From the NCBI RefSeq assembly GCF_019511345.1, contig NZ_JAEUAK010000003.1, positions 620,001-684,000 on the forward strand: a stretch of 64,000 bases of DNA, read 5' to 3'. Origin of the DNA: Rhizobium mesosinicum. Lineage in GTDB: Bacteria > Pseudomonadota > Alphaproteobacteria > Rhizobiales > Rhizobiaceae. Shown here piece by piece: positions 8,522-16,934 of this stretch (positions within the stretch are counted from its first letter, which is position 1; every line of letters starts with the position of its first letter). A program made the position numbers and the translations under genes. The notes under the pieces were generated by a model. It had not been told where the DNA came from, did not search any database, and was given only the letters and a program-made list of their open reading frames with translations.

Positions 8522-9592
8522 CTAGCCGATCGGCAGGCGCTTTTCGCTTTTGGCGTCGAAGAGATGCAGTTTGGTGAGATCGGGCATCATCCTGACGGTA
8601 TCGCCGGCCTGCAGGGAAAGCCGGTCTCGCACCGTTGCCACCAGGGGATCCGATCCAAGCTTGGCATTAATCTGGGTTTCAGCGCCTGTCGGCTCGATGA
8701 CCGCCACCTCGGCGCTCACGCCTTCCGGGCTGACGATCAGATGCTCCGGACGGATGCCATAGACCACTTCCGTCCCACGCGCTGCCGCGGCAGTCTCCGG
8801 AAGCGGCAGGTGCGCTCCTCCGTCGGCGATGAATTCGAGCGGCCCGGACACGCTGATCTTGCCTTTGATAACATTCATGCCCGGTGAACCGATGAAGCCG
8901 GCGACGAAGAGATTGGCCGGGCGGTCGTAGAGGTCGAGCGGTGAACCGATCTGCTCAACATAACCGTCACGCATGACAACGATCCTGTCGGCCATGGTCA
9001 TGGCTTCGATCTGATCATGCGTCACATAGATGGTCGTCGTTTTCAGCCGCTGATGCAGCTGCTTGATCTCTGAGCGCATCTGCACGCGAAGCTTGGCATC
9101 GAGGTTGGACAAGGGCTCGTCGAAAAGGAACACTTGCGGCTGGCGCACGATGGCGCGGCCCATGGCAACACGCTGACGCTGGCCGCCGGAGAGATTTCTC
9201 GGGTAGCGGTCGAGAAGATGTTCGAGGCCGAGGATCTGCGCCGCATCGCGGACGCGCGCTTTGATCTGCTCTTTCGGTGCTTTCCCCAGCCGCAGTGAAA
9301 ATCCCATATTCGCTTCGACCGTCATATGCGGATAAAGCGCATAGGATTGAAAGACCATGGCAATGTCGCGCTCCTTTGGAGCGACATTGTTGACGACCTT
9401 GCTGCCGATCGAGACGTTGCCACCGGAGATTTCCTCAAGCCCCGCGATCATGCGCAGCAAGGTCGACTTGCCGCAGCCGGACGGGCCGACGAGAATGACG
9501 AATTCTCCGTCGCGGATGTCGATGTCGACCCCGTGCAACACTTCGAAGTGACCATAATTCTTGCGGACATTTGCCACGTTCACGGACGCCAT
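8522..9592 (-). CDS. Sugar ABC transporter ATPase, MalK/UgpC type
   Basis: A 356-residue ATPase. Walker A is GPSGCGKST, the signature is LSGGQRQRVAMGRA, Walker B is VFLFDEPLSNLDA, and the switch histidine is in YVTHDQIEAM. A C-terminal TOBE-type regulatory domain follows (about residues 235-356). The start ATG 9592 has a CGGAG site 7 bases upstream; the longer frame from 9658 adds no domain. It is the last gene of the amino-sugar operon, 71 bp after the GatZ-like gene. MalK-type ATPases can serve several permease pairs, so it may also energise the ATPase-less importer at 377-3480. Confidence 0.95.
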   Translation of the reverse strand: MASVNVANVRKNYGHFEVLHGVDIDIRDGEFVILVGPSGCGKSTLLRMIAGLEEISGGNVSIGSKVVNNVAPKERDIAMVFQSYALYPHMTVEANMGFSLRLGKAPKEQIKARVRDAAQILGLEHLLDRYPRNLSGGQRQRVAMGRAIVRQPQVFLFDEPLSNLDAKLRVQMRSEIKQLHQRLKTTTIYVTHDQIEAMTMADRIVVMRDGYVEQIGSPLDLYDRPANLFVAGFIGSPGMNVIKGKISVSGPLEFIADGGAHLPLPETAAAARGTEVVYGIRPEHLIVSPEGVSAEVAVIEPTGAETQINAKLGSDPLVATVRDRLSLQAGDTVRMMPDLTKLHLFDAKSEKRLPIG

Positions 9593-9663
9593 AACTGTCT
9601 CCGGCTGAAAATTTTGATTTCGGATCTGCGGTCGCTCGGAAAGAGCGACATGTGACATGCCTG

Positions 9664-10965
9664 CTACCGAGGCGCTGTCGCGGTGGCGTAGGGGGCGAGG
9701 GCTGCATCAATAGCGGCAAGGCAGAGATCGCGGGCCTTGGGCGCCAGGCGTTTCTCGACCACATCGGGATAGAGACGGGCAAGATGCTGGCTGATCAGTG
9801 TTTCCGGAATCTCGTCGGGCAGCTGCGCAAACAGTTTGTCCACCGCCGCGGCAGCGCGCGCGTTCGGCCAATAATAGCGGATGCGGTCGCTGTAGCTGAA
9901 ATGTCGCTGCAGGCGCTGCTCATCTGCCGTGCCGCCATAGTGACCAGCCCAATGTCCAGGCTCGGCAAGCATGATCTCTTCCATCGTCGTCACCAGCCCG
10001 CGGGCCTCCTTGCTGCCTGAGAGGGTGTCGGCGATCGCATCGAGACCGTAGAGCGCTTCGCGCAATGCAAAGGTCAGGCCCGGACCGACTTTGAGGATCG
10101 AGAACCCGCCGTCAACCAGAGAAGCCAGCAAGCCTGCTGGCTGATAGTCGGTGGAGTGGGCTTCGAAGAGCAGACCGTTCATCTCGTCGAGCGCGGAGAT
10201 CAGCTCCCGTGCCCGCTCGGGCTTATAGAGCGCGACATTGGCATTGCCGAATTCCACACCCGGCTGAACGACGATGGCGATAACGCGCTCCAAAGCTGGA
10301 CTGACGCCGGCTTCGGCGAATGCCCGACGGTGAACATCAAGCGTCCTCAGAACTGCTTCCCGCCGCGTGATCTCCAACTCCTCCAGCGCGTGCGTCGCAC
10401 CGCCGGGCGGTGGCACCTCGGTGCCAATGACATAGACCGGCAAACGTCGACCGCTCCGACGGGCAGCCTCTTCGGCAGCTTTCGCCAGACGCGCCGCTCT
10501 TGCGGCGGTCAGTTCATCGGCAAGGGCCACAGGTTCGTCGGCGCAGCCCATCGACGTGTCGAGATGCAGCTTTTCGAAACCGGCCTCGACATAAGCCGTC
10601 ACCATCGCCTGAGCACGCGCCATCGCATCCTCGGCGTCGAGCTTCCGCCATGGGTTCGGGCCGAGATGGTCGCCACCGAGAATGATGCGTTCGGCGGGAA
10701 AGCCAACGCTTGCCGCAATTCGTTCGATGAAGGCGCGGAAATCCGCCGGTGTCATACCGGTATAGCCGCCCTCCTGATTGACCTGATTACAGGTTGCCTC
10801 GATCAGGACCACGTCGCTCTGCCGGGCGGCACGTCGCAATGTGGCTTCGATGACCAGCGGATGGGCGGAGCAAACGGACGTGATGCCGCGGGGCAGGGGC
10901 AGCCCTCTGTCCCCGAAGAGTTTCGCCAGCGCAATCTGGCGGTTTTGATCGACCGCGGCGCTCAT
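9664..10965 (-). CDS. GatZ/KbaZ-like protein, probable D-tagatose-6-phosphate 4-epimerase or aldolase subunit
   Basis: A 433-residue member of the D-tagatose-bisphosphate aldolase class II non-catalytic subunit family (GatZ/KbaZ). Family features seen include GITSVCSAHPLVIEA near the start, GGDHLGPNPWRK near residue 98, and HLDTSMGCADEP near residue 140. In enteric bacteria the protein supports the aldolase GatY/KbaY. No aldolase or tagatose-6-phosphate kinase is in this operon. A homologue in Agrobacterium has been reported, as I recall, to act as a D-tagatose-6-phosphate 4-epimerase, and the gene content here fits that role better. Start overlaps the stop of the SIS-domain gene by 4 bp (ATGA). 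Confidence 0.85.
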   Translation of the reverse strand: MSAAVDQNRQIALAKLFGDRGLPLPRGITSVCSAHPLVIEATLRRAARQSDVVLIEATCNQVNQEGGYTGMTPADFRAFIERIAASVGFPAERIILGGDHLGPNPWRKLDAEDAMARAQAMVTAYVEAGFEKLHLDTSMGCADEPVALADELTAARAARLAKAAEEAARRSGRRLPVYVIGTEVPPPGGATHALEELEITRREAVLRTLDVHRRAFAEAGVSPALERVIAIVVQPGVEFGNANVALYKPERARELISALDEMNGLLFEAHSTDYQPAGLLASLVDGGFSILKVGPGLTFALREALYGLDAIADTLSGSKEARGLVTTMEEIMLAEPGHWAGHYGGTADEQRLQRHFSYSDRIRYYWPNARAAAAVDKLFAQLPDEIPETLISQHLARLYPDVVEKRLAPKARDLCLAAIDAALAPYATATAPR

Positions 10966-11918
10966 GCGAGTGTGACAACTTTAGTGAGATGACGTGGTGA
11001 GACGGTATCGATGTGGTGTGCCTGAGCGGCACGTTCGCCGAGGATCTGCAGCGCCGGCAGAACGGCGAGGCCGGCGAGCGACAAGTCGACATCAACAGGA
11101 AGCTCCAGGTCGCCAGGACCGCCGAAGCCGATGACAACGGCGCCTTTTTCGCGCAGCTCGCCAACCAGCTTGGCCTCGGCTTCTCTCTGGTCCGAACTGT
11201 AGAGCACGACAACCGCCGTCTTCTCATCGACGAGGCTGATCGGCCCATGGCGGTATTCAAGCGGATGGAAGGCCTGCGTCAGGAGCTGGCTCATCTCCAT
11301 CAGCTTCAATGCGCCTTCAAGCGCGATGCCGAAAAGCGGTCCGCCGCCGAGAAAGACGAAGTGCGAACGGTCCTTGATGATATCGGGCAGGGAAGCGTCG
11401 AGCGTGTTCGCAAGCTGCCGTGCCGATGCGACGATCGAAGCCGGCACAGTCTGGCCGATCATCTGCAGGCTCAGCAAGACCATAAGGCTTGCTGACACTG
11501 TCATGACGATGCCTTCGTCCGGATGGGTTGGCGAGCAGATCAACTGGTCGCAATTCTTGGCAAGCGCGCTTTCGGCCTCGACCGTGACAGCGGTGACGAA
11601 CGCGCCGGCAGCGCGGCTCGCCTTGGCCGCCGCGACCGTTTCCGTCGTCTCGCCGCTGCGCGAGAGCGCGACCACATGGGTCTTTTGCCATTCCGGCCAG
11701 AAATAGGAGGGGCGGTTCAGCCACTCTGCGCCAGGCACCGCAATCGCCCTGCACTTGAGGCTGTTGGCATAGGCGGCGAGAGACAGAGCAAGGTTGAAGG
11801 AGGTGCCGCAACCAACGAAGACAAGGAGATCGTCCGCCTTGCCGCTTGCCGCATTCGAGCCGATAGCCTTTTCCCAATAAGGGAACTGCTCGAAGATTAC
11901 CTTTTCGGTCGTGTTCAT
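10962..11918 (-). CDS. SIS-domain sugar-phosphate deaminase/isomerase, AgaS-like
   Basis: A 318-residue protein with two SIS domains, as in the isomerase half of GlmS and in AgaS. The sugar-phosphate-binding patterns FVGCGTSFNLALS (about residue 35) and VVALSRSGETTETV (about residue 85) are clear, and there is a conserved LEYRHGP segment in the second domain. No glutaminase domain is present, so it most likely deaminates/isomerises a hexosamine-6-phosphate. ATG 11918 has GGAGACATC just upstream. The same frame stays open far upstream, but that part is a shadow of the permease gene. With the kinase and GatZ-like gene it makes a short amino-sugar pathway. Confidence 0.88.
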   Translation of the reverse strand: MNTTEKVIFEQFPYWEKAIGSNAASGKADDLLVFVGCGTSFNLALSLAAYANSLKCRAIAVPGAEWLNRPSYFWPEWQKTHVVALSRSGETTETVAAAKASRAAGAFVTAVTVEAESALAKNCDQLICSPTHPDEGIVMTVSASLMVLLSLQMIGQTVPASIVASARQLANTLDASLPDIIKDRSHFVFLGGGPLFGIALEGALKLMEMSQLLTQAFHPLEYRHGPISLVDEKTAVVVLYSSDQREAEAKLVGELREKGAVVIGFGGPGDLELPVDVDLSLAGLAVLPALQILGERAAQAHHIDTVSPRHLTKVVTLA

Positions 11919-11929
11919 GATGTCTCCGA

Positions 11930-12787
11930 TTACTTGACCGAACCAGCCAGCAGACCGCTGACGAGGTACCGGTTGAGAAAGATGACGACGAGGGCAGGGA
12001 TGACGATGGCAATCGATCCGCTTGCCGTGATCAGCCCGTAGTCGATGAAGTTCTTGGTGACGAATTCGGGAATGAGAACCGTCAGGGGTTTCGTCGCCTG
12101 CGGCGAGAAGATCAGGGGAACGAGATATTGGCCCCAGGCTCCCAGGAAGGTGAGGATGGCAGCTGCCGTCAGGCCGGGGCCGGCGAGTGGCAGCACGATG
12201 TGGAAGAAGATGAAGAGGCGACCCGCGCCATCGAGTTGTGCGGCCTCTTCGAGCGCGATCGGAAGCTGCTCGAAGACGCTGCGCAGCAGCCATAGGGAAA
12301 GCGGCAGATAGGCCGAGACATAGATCAGCGAGACGCCGGTATAGGTGTCGACCAGATGCATCTTGATCATGATCTGATAGAGCGGGATCAGCACCGCATA
12401 GGCAGGGATGGCGAGTGTCGCGACGACAGCACCGAACAGAAGGTGACGCCCGGGAAAGCGCATCCGGGTGAATGCATAGGCGCCGAGTGCCGAGATCGCG
12501 ACGCAGAGAGCCGTGGCAGCTGCAGACGTGATCACGCTGTTGAGCAGCGCTGCGCGGAACTGCTTCCACACTTCCACCCCGCCGATCCGCGCAATGTTGA
12601 TGCCGAGCAGGCGCGAATAATGGTCGAGCGTGAAATGCTGTGGAAAGAAATGGATCGGCCGCGTGGAAAAATCTTCCGTCGGCGTCACGGAGCTTGCGAT
12701 CGTCCAGTAGATCGGGCCGAGCGACCAGACCAACAGCACGGCAAGACCCGTCCATATCATCAGGCGATAGAGAATGGTTGGTTTCAT
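11930..12787 (-). CDS. Sugar ABC transporter permease, MalG type
   Basis: A 285-residue inner membrane permease with six predicted helices. The EAA loop is visible (EEAAQLDGAGRLFIFFHIVLP) near residue 190, with a slightly unusual alanine-glutamine-leucine in place of the common ARID. Start overlaps the stop of the MalF-type permease by one base; the SIS gene begins 11 bp after its stop. Part of the amino-sugar operon. Confidence 0.93.
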   Translation of the reverse strand: MKPTILYRLMIWTGLAVLLVWSLGPIYWTIASSVTPTEDFSTRPIHFFPQHFTLDHYSRLLGINIARIGGVEVWKQFRAALLNSVITSAAATALCVAISALGAYAFTRMRFPGRHLLFGAVVATLAIPAYAVLIPLYQIMIKMHLVDTYTGVSLIYVSAYLPLSLWLLRSVFEQLPIALEEAAQLDGAGRLFIFFHIVLPLAGPGLTAAAILTFLGAWGQYLVPLIFSPQATKPLTVLIPEFVTKNFIDYGLITASGSIAIVIPALVVIFLNRYLVSGLLAGSVK

Positions 12788-13704
12788 CAGTCGAACCGTG
12801 TGTTGCGATAGACGCGGAGGACGTAGACGAGCGAGACGAGCAGCGACACCAGCGTAATGACCACCGACAACGCCATCCCGTAGGAGAAGCGAAGGTTCTG
12901 GAACGTCTCGAGATAGATCTGCACGAGGATCGGCCGCGTTTCGAGGCTCGATCCGGCAAGCACCCAGGCCTCGTCGAAGAGGTTGAAAGCATTGACCGTC
13001 GCGTTCGTCATGGCGACAGCGATGGCGCTGCGCACGAGCGGAAGCGTGACCAGGCTGAACATCTGCAGGCGCGTCGCGCCGTCGATACGGGCAGCCTCAT
13101 AGAGATGCGCCGGGATGCTCTGCATGGCGGCCAGCACGATGACGATCGTCAGCGGCATCATGCGCCAGATATGCACGACGGTCACGGCGATGATCGCGCT
13201 CGTCCGGTCGTTGAACCAGACATGATTTTCGAAGGGCAGGCCGAGTGCGACGAGAATGCCGTTCAACAGGCCGGCGCCGGGCTGATAGATCCATAGCCAG
13301 ATGACGGAGTTGACGACACCGGGAAGCGCCCAGGGCAGGATGACGGCCGCGAGCACCCATTGGCGCCCGGCCTTCATCTGATTGATGAGCGCTGCAGCCA
13401 GCACGCCGAAGATGGTTTCGGCAGCGACGGCGAGAACGACATAGATGAGGGTGTTCGTCCAGGTCGTCGCCAGCTGTCCGTCCGACAGCATGCGGGTGTA
13501 ATTCTCCAGTCCGACAAAGGGCGTTCCCGCCTGCATCGGATTGACCCGATGCAGCGAATCCCAGACTGTCCGGCACATCGGATAGAAGACCAGAGCTGCC
13601 ATCGTCGCGAGGATCGGCAGTACCAGCAGCAGGCCGAGCATCGTGTCGGCGTTGAAGCCGACACTCCGCTTGGCTGCTATACCTTCGGCGGTGACTGTCG
13701 TCAT
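12787..13704 (-). CDS. Sugar ABC transporter permease, MalF type
   Basis: A 305-residue inner membrane permease; the first helix begins near residue 25 after a short cytoplasmic tail. The EAA loop reads EAARIDGATRLQMFSLVTLP near residue 208. Overlaps the binding-protein stop by 4 bp (ATGA) and the next permease by one base, so the three genes are translationally coupled. Unlike the other importers in this window, no stem-loop separates the binding-protein gene from the permeases. Confidence 0.93.
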   Translation of the reverse strand: MTTVTAEGIAAKRSVGFNADTMLGLLLVLPILATMAALVFYPMCRTVWDSLHRVNPMQAGTPFVGLENYTRMLSDGQLATTWTNTLIYVVLAVAAETIFGVLAAALINQMKAGRQWVLAAVILPWALPGVVNSVIWLWIYQPGAGLLNGILVALGLPFENHVWFNDRTSAIIAVTVVHIWRMMPLTIVIVLAAMQSIPAHLYEAARIDGATRLQMFSLVTLPLVRSAIAVAMTNATVNAFNLFDEAWVLAGSSLETRPILVQIYLETFQNLRFSYGMALSVVITLVSLLVSLVYVLRVYRNTRFD

Positions 13705-14957
13705 TGCGCCATGGCCTGCTTGGCGGCGTCGGCGATGGCCTGCATGGCCTGATCAACCGTCATCTGATCCTTCGCCGCGCTGTTGATCGCCGTGTTCACC
13801 GCGCTTGAGAACTGCGGATACCACGGCGGCGTTCCCTGCTGGAACAGCGGCTCCACAGTCTTCGACTGTGCGACAAGTGCGTCACCGCTGGTGAGCTTGC
13901 CTTCCGTATTCAGTTCGGAGAGGGCGGAAGTGCGGGTCGGCAGGAAGCCGTTTGCCGCGTTCTTCTTCTGAAACTCCTTGCTGGTGAACCATTTGACGAA
14001 AGCGACTGCCGCTTCCTTGTTCTGCGAGACGTTCGGAATCGCGAGTGCTTCCGGAAGGCCGAAGCTGCGGGTCTGGCCGCTTTCGGTCGGCACGAGGATT
14101 GCTTCCACCTGCCCGGCGACCTTGGACTGCTTCGGATCGTTCATCTGACCCAGCCGACCGGGCTCGCCCGAGATCATGATGCTTGTCAGCCCCTGGGCGA
14201 ACATGCTCTCGTTGATCTGACTGTCTTTGAGACCCGTCGAGGCCGGATCGACCAGACCGTCCTTCAGCAGGCTCAATTCGAAGGCGAGCGCCTTGTAGCC
14301 GGCTGAATCGGGGGTTAGGAAAAGCGGCTTGAAGTCCTTGTCGAAGAGTTCACCGCCAAAGGCCTTAGTCAGCAGATACCAGCTGGTGGAGGCACCCTCC
14401 GTCGCCGAGAGAGGCAGGCCGATCGGATAGGTGGAGATGCCCTTTTCCTTGATCTTCTTGGCGGCAGCCACCAGCGCGTCGAGCGTCTTTGGCGTCTCGG
14501 TGACGCCGGCATCCGTGAAATGCTTCTTGTTGATGAGCATGACGCGGAAGTCGTTCGTGTAGGGCACGCCGAGCAGCTGGCCGTCGACGGTGAAGATCTT
14601 GGCGACGCCGATGTCGGCGACGGTATCCTTGTCGATCACATCGTTCAGCGGCATGTACCAGCCCGCGGCACTGAACTGTCCCGTCCACGACCAGTCGAAT
14701 TCGGTGACGTCGGCCGGCGCTGTGCCGGCGACGAGCGCCGTTACCAGCTTCGGACGGATATCGTCCCAGGAGAGGGTCTGGAGATCGACATGGATGCCGG
14801 TCTCGGCTTCGAAATCGGCCGCTACCGTGGCGCCCTGCGGCGATGGCATCAGCACCGTGATCGATTGGCCGGCAAGCGGCTTGGCGTCGTCTGCCATGGC
14901 AGGCAGGGCAATCGCAAGTGCGGCTGAGGCAAGCAAAGGCAATATGAATTTACGCAT
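13701..14957 (-). CDS. Sugar ABC transporter periplasmic binding protein (family 1)
   Basis: A 418-residue exported binding protein. The Sec signal peptide has MRK, a hydrophobic core and a cleavage site after PAMA near residue 22. The mature part follows the CUT1 binding-protein pattern (LLGVPYTNDFRVMLINKK in the middle). The C-terminal region has the usual PQFSSAVNTAI segment that closes the cleft. It is third in the operon after the DeoR regulator and the kinase. Ligand is probably an amino sugar such as galactosamine or N-acetylgalactosamine, inferred from the enzymes in the operon. Confidence 0.92.
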   Translation of the reverse strand: MRKFILPLLASAALAIALPAMADDAKPLAGQSITVLMPSPQGATVAADFEAETGIHVDLQTLSWDDIRPKLVTALVAGTAPADVTEFDWSWTGQFSAAGWYMPLNDVIDKDTVADIGVAKIFTVDGQLLGVPYTNDFRVMLINKKHFTDAGVTETPKTLDALVAAAKKIKEKGISTYPIGLPLSATEGASTSWYLLTKAFGGELFDKDFKPLFLTPDSAGYKALAFELSLLKDGLVDPASTGLKDSQINESMFAQGLTSIMISGEPGRLGQMNDPKQSKVAGQVEAILVPTESGQTRSFGLPEALAIPNVSQNKEAAVAFVKWFTSKEFQKKNAANGFLPTRTSALSELNTEGKLTSGDALVAQSKTVEPLFQQGTPPWYPQFSSAVNTAINSAAKDQMTVDQAMQAIADAAKQAMAQ

Positions 14958-14984
14958 GTTCCCATCCTTCGTTATCGTTGACAG

Positions 14985-15947
14985 TCATTGTCCTGATCGT
15001 GCGATCACGGCTTCAGCCTCGACCGCGATTTGCCCGAACCAGCCCTCGTCCAGCGGCCAGTCGAGAAGTTGGGCGGCAGCCAGGAGCGCGCCGCCAATGG
15101 GAGGAAGTACAGGTGCGATCGCTTGCCGGCCGATCCGCCTTTCGACTGCATCGAGCAGGAGACGGCTGGAAAAGGTGCCCCCCGCATAGGTCCAGTCGGT
15201 TCCGCTCTCGCAATGGTCTGATATCGCCCGGTGGTGCTTGGCAAGCTCGTCGGCTGCCTCTTCAATCAGACCGATTGCGGCTTCGTCACCCTGCTCGGCA
15301 ATTCGGTCGACGAGGATCGAGAGCGCGGCAATACCAGCGCGCGGCCGTGCGAGCCCATCGATCCAACTGCCGAGCGCGTTGATCGGATCGGAAATGTCGA
15401 GCTCGAGGTGATCATAGATCGCCTTCGCCAGCGCCGTCGGTTTGGCGCGTCCATCAAGGCTCTGGCTGATAAGGTGCAATGCTTCGCGGCCGATCCAGTA
15501 GCTGCTGCCCTCGTCGCCGATCACATCGCCCCAGCCGCCGACGCGTGCGGAGGCACCTGCGCCGTTGCGTGCCCAGGACATGGAACCGGTCCCCGACAGA
15601 ACGAGTATGCCTGGGCGCCCGGCAAAGGCGCCGAGATGGGCGGCATCGACATCGTTGAGGACGGTTCTGTGGATGTCCGGGAAGGCTTCGTCGATGCATC
15701 GCTTCTGGAGAGAGGAGAGATGCGCAACTTCGCCGTAAGCAGGCAAGGCAGCGCCGACAGCGGCCAATCCCGGCTCATTGCGGAAGGGGTCGATATGCCG
15801 CTCCAGCTCCCGCCGCCAGTCGGGGTTGTCCATTGGATTGACGCCGCCGCCGAGCGCGGTGCGTAAAATCCGGCCCCTTTTGTCCGCCAATGCGATGAGC
15901 ACCTTGCTGCCGCCGCCGTCGATGCCAAGGATCAACTCGTCGCTCAT
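14985..15947 (-). CDS. BadF/BadG-family sugar kinase, N-acetylglucosamine-kinase type
   Basis: A 320-residue ASKHA-fold kinase. The phosphate-1 loop GIDGGGSKV is at residues 7-15, the central LVLSGTGSM-type motif (ILVLSGTGSMSWA) near residue 107 and an adenosine-type motif with GGTFSS near residue 265. ATG 15947 is chosen because it overlaps the DeoR stop (ATGA) and has GGAGCAAAAG upstream; the frame to 16010 adds nothing conserved. It probably phosphorylates the imported amino sugar at C6 before the AgaS-like step. Substrate inferred from neighbours. Confidence 0.88.
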   Translation of the reverse strand: MSDELILGIDGGGSKVLIALADKRGRILRTALGGGVNPMDNPDWRRELERHIDPFRNEPGLAAVGAALPAYGEVAHLSSLQKRCIDEAFPDIHRTVLNDVDAAHLGAFAGRPGILVLSGTGSMSWARNGAGASARVGGWGDVIGDEGSSYWIGREALHLISQSLDGRAKPTALAKAIYDHLELDISDPINALGSWIDGLARPRAGIAALSILVDRIAEQGDEAAIGLIEEAADELAKHHRAISDHCESGTDWTYAGGTFSSRLLLDAVERRIGRQAIAPVLPPIGGALLAAAQLLDWPLDEGWFGQIAVEAEAVIARSGQ

Positions 15948-16738
15948 TCTTTTGCTCCGAGCTCGGCATAGGTCGTATCGACACCGAAATTCGCGAGTTC
16001 GGCGCGCCATTGAGGCGCCAGGCCTTTGTCGGTTATGAGCTTTGCGGCGTTCAGCGGCGCGACCTTGTAAGTCGCCATCGTCCCGAATTTCGAGGAATCG
16101 GCGAGAACATAACCGTTGGCCGAGCGGGCGAGCATGCGTCGATTCAGGCTGGCTTCCGCGCTGTCGACACTATAGATCGCTCCATCCGGGCTGATGGCGC
16201 TGGCCCCCAGAAAGAGCTGATCGAACCAGATCGTTTCCAGCATCGCTTCAGCCTGCGGGCCGACGAGAGAGGCATTTTCACTGCGCAGATGGCCGCCGAG
16301 AAGCACGACTTCGAGATGCGGAATGTTCAGGAATTCCTGGGCGACGATCAGGCCGTTGGTGAAGATGCGCAGCGGCATCGGATTGATGCGGATCAGCCGG
16401 GCAAGCTGAAGAACGGTCGTGCCGGCATCGAGGAAAATTGCCGTGCGCGGCAGAAGCTTTTCATAGGCCGCATTCGCGATCGAACGCTTGGCTGAAAGAT
16501 GACGCTTTTCGCGCTCCTGGAAGGCCAGTTCAACCGAGGACCCTTCGGCGATGCGGGCCCCACCGTGCACCCTGTCGATCGCGCCGTCCTGCTCGAGAAC
16601 CTGCAGGTCGCGCCGGACCGTCGCGAGCGAAGCGCCGACTGCATCAGCCAGGTCCTGAATGGTGGAAAAGCCGTTCGCATAGAGATGGCTGCGGATGGCA
16701 TCGAGCCGGTCAGTTTTTACGCCGCCAGTCTGATTCAC
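15944..16738 (-). CDS. DeoR/GlpR-family transcriptional regulator
   Basis: A 264-residue repressor. Residues 7-60 form the DeoR winged helix-turn-helix (RLDAIRSHLY, then IQDLADAVGASLATVRRDL). The C-terminal DeoRC sensor domain, which binds a sugar phosphate, contains IFLDAGTTVLQLARLI near residue 98 and ISPDGAIYSVDSAEA later. Translation starts at GTG 16738 with AGGGGG upstream. It is the first gene of the amino-sugar operon, so it is probably autoregulated. Its ligand is likely a hexosamine phosphate or tagatose-6-phosphate. Confidence 0.92.
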   Translation of the reverse strand: MNQTGGVKTDRLDAIRSHLYANGFSTIQDLADAVGASLATVRRDLQVLEQDGAIDRVHGGARIAEGSSVELAFQEREKRHLSAKRSIANAAYEKLLPRTAIFLDAGTTVLQLARLIRINPMPLRIFTNGLIVAQEFLNIPHLEVVLLGGHLRSENASLVGPQAEAMLETIWFDQLFLGASAISPDGAIYSVDSAEASLNRRMLARSANGYVLADSSKFGTMATYKVAPLNAAKLITDKGLAPQWRAELANFGVDTTYAELGAKE

Positions 16739-16790
16739 GGATCGCCCCCTGCTGCTTATCGTTTATTTGCGTCAAAGTTCCCACTCAATA

Positions 16791-16818
16791 CGATCAATGT
16801 CAATCATAATTCTGATCG
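16791..16818. promoter_or_regulatory. Candidate operator of the DeoR-type regulator
   Basis: In the A/T-rich region upstream of the DeoR gene lies a CGATCA (16791-16796) / TGATCG (16813-16818) inverted repeat. Related pieces (TCAATCAT, TTTGTGATT, GAGATCG) follow to about 16838. DeoR-type operators are often clusters of such short repeats. No promoter was resolved. Confidence 0.4.
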
Positions 16819-16855
16819 TTTGTGATTTTTTGAGATCGTAGCGCGGAGTTTAAGA

Positions 16856-16891
16856 ACAAACAAAAGCACGCCTTCCCGAGGGATGGCGTGC
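16856..16891 (-). terminator. Rho-independent terminator of melA
   Basis: On the minus strand a GCACGCC-x-TCCC / GGGA-x-GGCGTGC stem-loop (16866-16891) is followed by TTTTGTTTG. It lies 44 bp beyond the stop of the alpha-galactosidase gene and separates it from the amino-sugar operon. Confidence 0.8.
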
Positions 16892-16934
16892 CTCATCATG
16901 AGTAGCGTGCTGGCGGTTGTGGGCTCTGACGGCT

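Noticed and set aside
11919..12992. The upstream part of a 676-residue minus-strand open frame that ends at 10962
   Set aside because: The first part is an arginine/serine-rich shadow of the MalG-type permease. The SIS protein starts at 11918 with its own ribosome site.
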